Shown here piece by piece: positions 6,202 through 8,215 of a stretch of 8,215 nucleotides of DNA (position 1 is its first letter; every line of letters starts with the position of its first letter). The position numbers were made by a program, and so were the translations under genes. Under the pieces are notes generated by a model. That model was not told the origin of the DNA. It did no database searches and saw only the letters and a list, made by a program, of their open reading frames with translations. Source of the stretch: an uncultured Ignavibacteria bacterium (GTDB taxonomy: Bacteria > Bacteroidota > Ignavibacteria > SZUA-365); NCBI GenBank assembly GCA_913060595.1, contig CAJXSA010000167.1, positions 1 through 8,215 on the forward strand, in the 5' to 3' direction.

Positions 6202-6533
6202 CGTACACAGAAATCGTCATACTCGCCGCGGCGCTTGCGCTGCTCCTCGACATGGCAGTCCTGCGAACGCGCCTGCTGCTCTCACGGCGCTACTGGATAT
6301 TCATGGCTGTCATGCTCGTGTTTTTTCTCATCGTCAATGGAATTCTCACGGGACTTCCCGTTGTTATATACTCGTCACAGGCAATTACCGGTTTCCGGGT
6401 GATCACGATTCCCATTGAAGATTTTGCATACCTGTATGCTCTGATCACACCGACCATCGCCATGTACGAATGGATGAAGCGGAAAAAAACGCGAAAGAAA
6501 GACAACGCTGATACGAATGCGCATGTGGAGTGA
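6198..6533 (+). CDS. crtYd: Lycopene cyclase subunit CrtYd
   Basis: This 111-residue protein is the second half of the lycopene cyclase. Start ATG 6198 overlaps the crtYc stop (ATGA, 6198-6201). An upstream in-frame ATG at 6168 lies inside crtYc and is less likely. Helices are predicted at about 4-20, 33-52 and 73-90, followed by a very basic cytoplasmic tail (KRKKTRKK, 94-101). Family motifs are RYWIF (31-35), NGILTGLP (47-54) and IPIEDFAYLY (71-80). IPIEDF corresponds to LPVEEVSF of crtYc, so the two halves look like copies of one repeat unit, each giving an acidic pair to the assembled enzyme. The gene ends 19 nt before crtB. There is no linker or fusion to crtYc, so the enzyme should be a membrane heterodimer. 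Confidence 0.88.
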   Translation: MTYTEIVILAAALALLLDMAVLRTRLLLSRRYWIFMAVMLVFFLIVNGILTGLPVVIYSSQAITGFRVITIPIEDFAYLYALITPTIAMYEWMKRKKTRKKDNADTNAHVE

Positions 6534-6552
6534 GTGAGACAGAGAGCCGACT

Positions 6553-7551
6553 ATGGAAAAAATCAGGACATCACCGAATGCTGACGCAGAGCTGGACCGC
6601 GGTCCGGCCAGGGTGTATGCGAGATTGCTGACACGCACGTATTCGAAAAGTTTTTACCTCGCAACACAATTCATGGGTCCGGCCAAGAAGCGGGATGTGT
6701 ACGCGGTGTACGCATTCTGCCGTTACACCGACAACATCATCGACGCGCCGCGCACGCGCGCGACTGCCTTGCTCGAGCGTGAGATCAGGGGCTGGCGCGA
6801 GGAACTCACCACGGCCTACGAAACAGGGGAGTCTCAGCATCCTGTGCTCGGTATTTTCGTCCCGGTCCTGCGCAAGTACAACATCCCGCTTCAACTGCCG
6901 CTCGAACTGATCGATGGCGTGGAGATGGATCTCACGTATCATCGGTACGAACGTTTTGCGCAGCTTCGGCATTTCTGTTATCACGTCGCTTCCGTCGTGG
7001 GTCTGATGATGACCTACGTATTCGGCTATCGCGACAGCAGCGCCTTCCCGTACGCGGAAGCGCTCGGCATCGGCATGCAGCTGACCAACATCCTGCGTGA
7101 CGTCGAGGAGGACTGGCGGCTGCGCGGAAAGATCTATCTTCCGCTCGATGAGCTTCAGGAATACGGTCTCACAGAGGCGGATATTGACGCCGGCAGGATG
7201 AGCACGCAGATGCGAAGCTTCATCAAGGCGCAGGTCGAACGGGCGCACAGCTACTTTGCGCACGCTGATAACGGAATTCCCCTGCTCGAACGGCGCGGAC
7301 AGGCTGCGGTGCGCGCTGCATCGACGCTGTACCGCGAAATCCTCCGCGAAATCGAGCGGGCAGATTACGATATCTTTTCCGCACGTCCCGTCGTGTCCAC
7401 GGGACGCAAACTGCGCGTCCTTCTTCGCATGCAGCTCCTGTCCTTTTTCCCCGGTCGCCGATCGTCCCGCGGCGATGGCACTGCCGCCATGCGCACACGG
7501 GTTCACGCGCAGGCCGATCCCTCGCTGCCGCCAGTCTCTTCCCTGGACTGA
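6553..7551 (+). CDS. crtB: Phytoene synthase CrtB (squalene/phytoene synthase family)
   Basis: This 332-residue enzyme joins two geranylgeranyl diphosphates head to head to give phytoene, the first committed step of C40 carotenoids. Conserved blocks are YSKSFYLATQFMG (30-42), RDVYAVYAFCRYTDNIID (47-64) with the first Asp motif D60-N-I-I-D64, a helix YHVASVVG (143-150), and LTNILRDVEEDW (177-188) with the second Asp motif D183-V-E-E-D187. GKIYLPLDEL follows at 192-201. The Asp pairs bind Mg2+ and diphosphate and both are intact. Residues after about 295 form a basic, then Pro/Ser-rich tail (GRRSSRGDG to SSLD) beyond the usual catalytic domain. ATG 6553 is preceded by AGAGAG (6541-6546). Family members using farnesyl diphosphate (CrtM, HpnD) look similar, but linkage to a lycopene cyclase makes phytoene synthase the best call. 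Confidence 0.92.
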   Translation: MEKIRTSPNADAELDRGPARVYARLLTRTYSKSFYLATQFMGPAKKRDVYAVYAFCRYTDNIIDAPRTRATALLEREIRGWREELTTAYETGESQHPVLGIFVPVLRKYNIPLQLPLELIDGVEMDLTYHRYERFAQLRHFCYHVASVVGLMMTYVFGYRDSSAFPYAEALGIGMQLTNILRDVEEDWRLRGKIYLPLDELQEYGLTEADIDAGRMSTQMRSFIKAQVERAHSYFAHADNGIPLLERRGQAAVRAASTLYREILREIERADYDIFSARPVVSTGRKLRVLLRMQLLSFFPGRRSSRGDGTAAMRTRVHAQADPSLPPVSSLD

Positions 7552-7561
7552 CGAGGCCGTG

Positions 7562-8215
7562 ATGGAACTGCTGCTCACGGGAATAACCGCTGTGCTCGCA
7601 GTGATCACGCTGACGGTTCTCATCAACATGACCGCTGGTCCCTTCCTGCGCCGCATGCGTGCAGGCAGTGGCGCACGGCCTTCGATTGCCGTTCTCGTTC
7701 CCGCGCGCAATGAGGAAGAGAACATCGGGACGCTGCTGAGTCTGCTTCGATCACAGGATTACGAGACGTTCACCGTCACGGTGCTCGATGATCATTCCGC
7801 GGACGCCACGGCGCGCATCGTCGAAACGCATGCCGCGGAGGATTCCCGCATTGCATTGCGGCAGGGTGCGACGCTGCCAGCGGGATGGACTGGAAAGAAC
7901 TGGGCCTGTCATCAGCTGGCCGCGCATGCGGAGGCCGACGTGCTTCTGTTCGTCGATGCGGACGTGCAGCCCTCGGCACACGCGCTGCGAGACACTGCCG
8001 CGGGACTGCGGCAGTACGGTGCCGACGCACTGTCCGCGTTTCCGCTGCAGCTTCTGCGCGGGACGGCGGCTGCCATGATTATTCCCGTCATGGATGTCAT
8101 TCTCTACGGTTTTCTGCCGCTATCCCTCGTCTGGCGGACGCGCATGGTCTCACTTTCAGCCGCGAACGGGCAATGGTTCGCCTTCCGGCCGGAGGCGTAT
8201 CGGGCTATCGGAGGG
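7562..8215 (+). CDS. Family 2 glycosyltransferase, probably carotenoid-modifying (partial, 3' end missing)
   Basis: The frame is open from ATG 7562 to the right edge (218 codons, no stop). An N-terminal membrane anchor (about 4-24) precedes a GT-A domain: LVPARNEEENI (45-55), VLDDHSAD (74-81), GWTGKNWACHQLA (108-120), the metal-binding DAD (132-134) in LLFVDADV, a hydrophobic stretch at about 168-190, and NGQWFAFRPEAYRAIGG (202-218), the acceptor-side motif. GAGG at 7553-7556 serves as ribosome site, 10 nt after crtB. The GWTGKNWAC block recalls the CruC/CruG/CrtQ and HpnB-like glycosyltransferases, which sugar-coat carotenoids or occur with hopanoid genes. Given the position directly after crtB, transfer of a sugar to a hydroxylated carotenoid is the best inference. 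The exact subfamily needs the missing C-terminus. Confidence 0.82.
   Translation, partial: MELLLTGITAVLAVITLTVLINMTAGPFLRRMRAGSGARPSIAVLVPARNEEENIGTLLSLLRSQDYETFTVTVLDDHSADATARIVETHAAEDSRIALRQGATLPAGWTGKNWACHQLAAHAEADVLLFVDADVQPSAHALRDTAAGLRQYGADALSAFPLQLLRGTAAAMIIPVMDVILYGFLPLSLVWRTRMVSLSAANGQWFAFRPEAYRAIGG

Noticed and set aside
6571..7725. 384-codon minus-strand frame opposite crtB and the glycosyltransferase start
   Set aside because: It spans the junction of two clear plus-strand genes and shows no domain; it is a shadow frame.

Overview
The window looks like the chromosome of a Gram-negative, moderately GC-rich bacterium. There is an inner-membrane ABC exporter, a periplasmic LolA-like carrier and an outer-membrane barrel. 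The ferredoxin has the second-cluster spacing (C-x2-C-x8-C-x3-C-P) known from green sulfur bacteria, among others. Together with the carotenoid genes this suggests the Bacteroidota/Chlorobiota (FCB) side of the tree. That placement is an inference; no rRNA or other strong phylogenetic marker is present.

All genes lie on the plus strand, in three blocks. Block 1 (2-5319) is one tightly packed run. It holds the tail of an unidentified gene, a secreted LolA-like protein, two paralogous FtsX/LolCE-type permeases, a LolD/MacB-type ATPase and a signal-peptide-bearing beta-barrel protein ending in Phe. The gaps are -4 to +25 nt, so these genes are probably co-transcribed. Together they could move a lipid or lipoprotein cargo from the inner membrane through the periplasm to the outer membrane. 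The cargo and direction cannot be read from the sequence.

Block 2 (about 5343-5771) is a self-contained transcription unit. It has a sigma70-like promoter with a perfect TATAAT, a leader of about 100 nt with two overlapping and therefore competing hairpins, a 76-residue 2[4Fe-4S] ferredoxin gene and a strong intrinsic terminator.

Block 3 (5893 to the right edge) is a carotenoid operon. crtYc and crtYd are the two halves of a heterodimeric lycopene cyclase and overlap by ATGA. They are followed by crtB (phytoene synthase) and the first 218 codons of a family 2 glycosyltransferase that probably glycosylates a carotenoid. No phytoene desaturase (crtI) is visible, so it must lie elsewhere. The order Yc-Yd-B matches the domain order of the fused fungal lycopene cyclase/phytoene synthase proteins.

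I saw no rRNA, tRNA, CRISPR array, insertion sequence or integrase.
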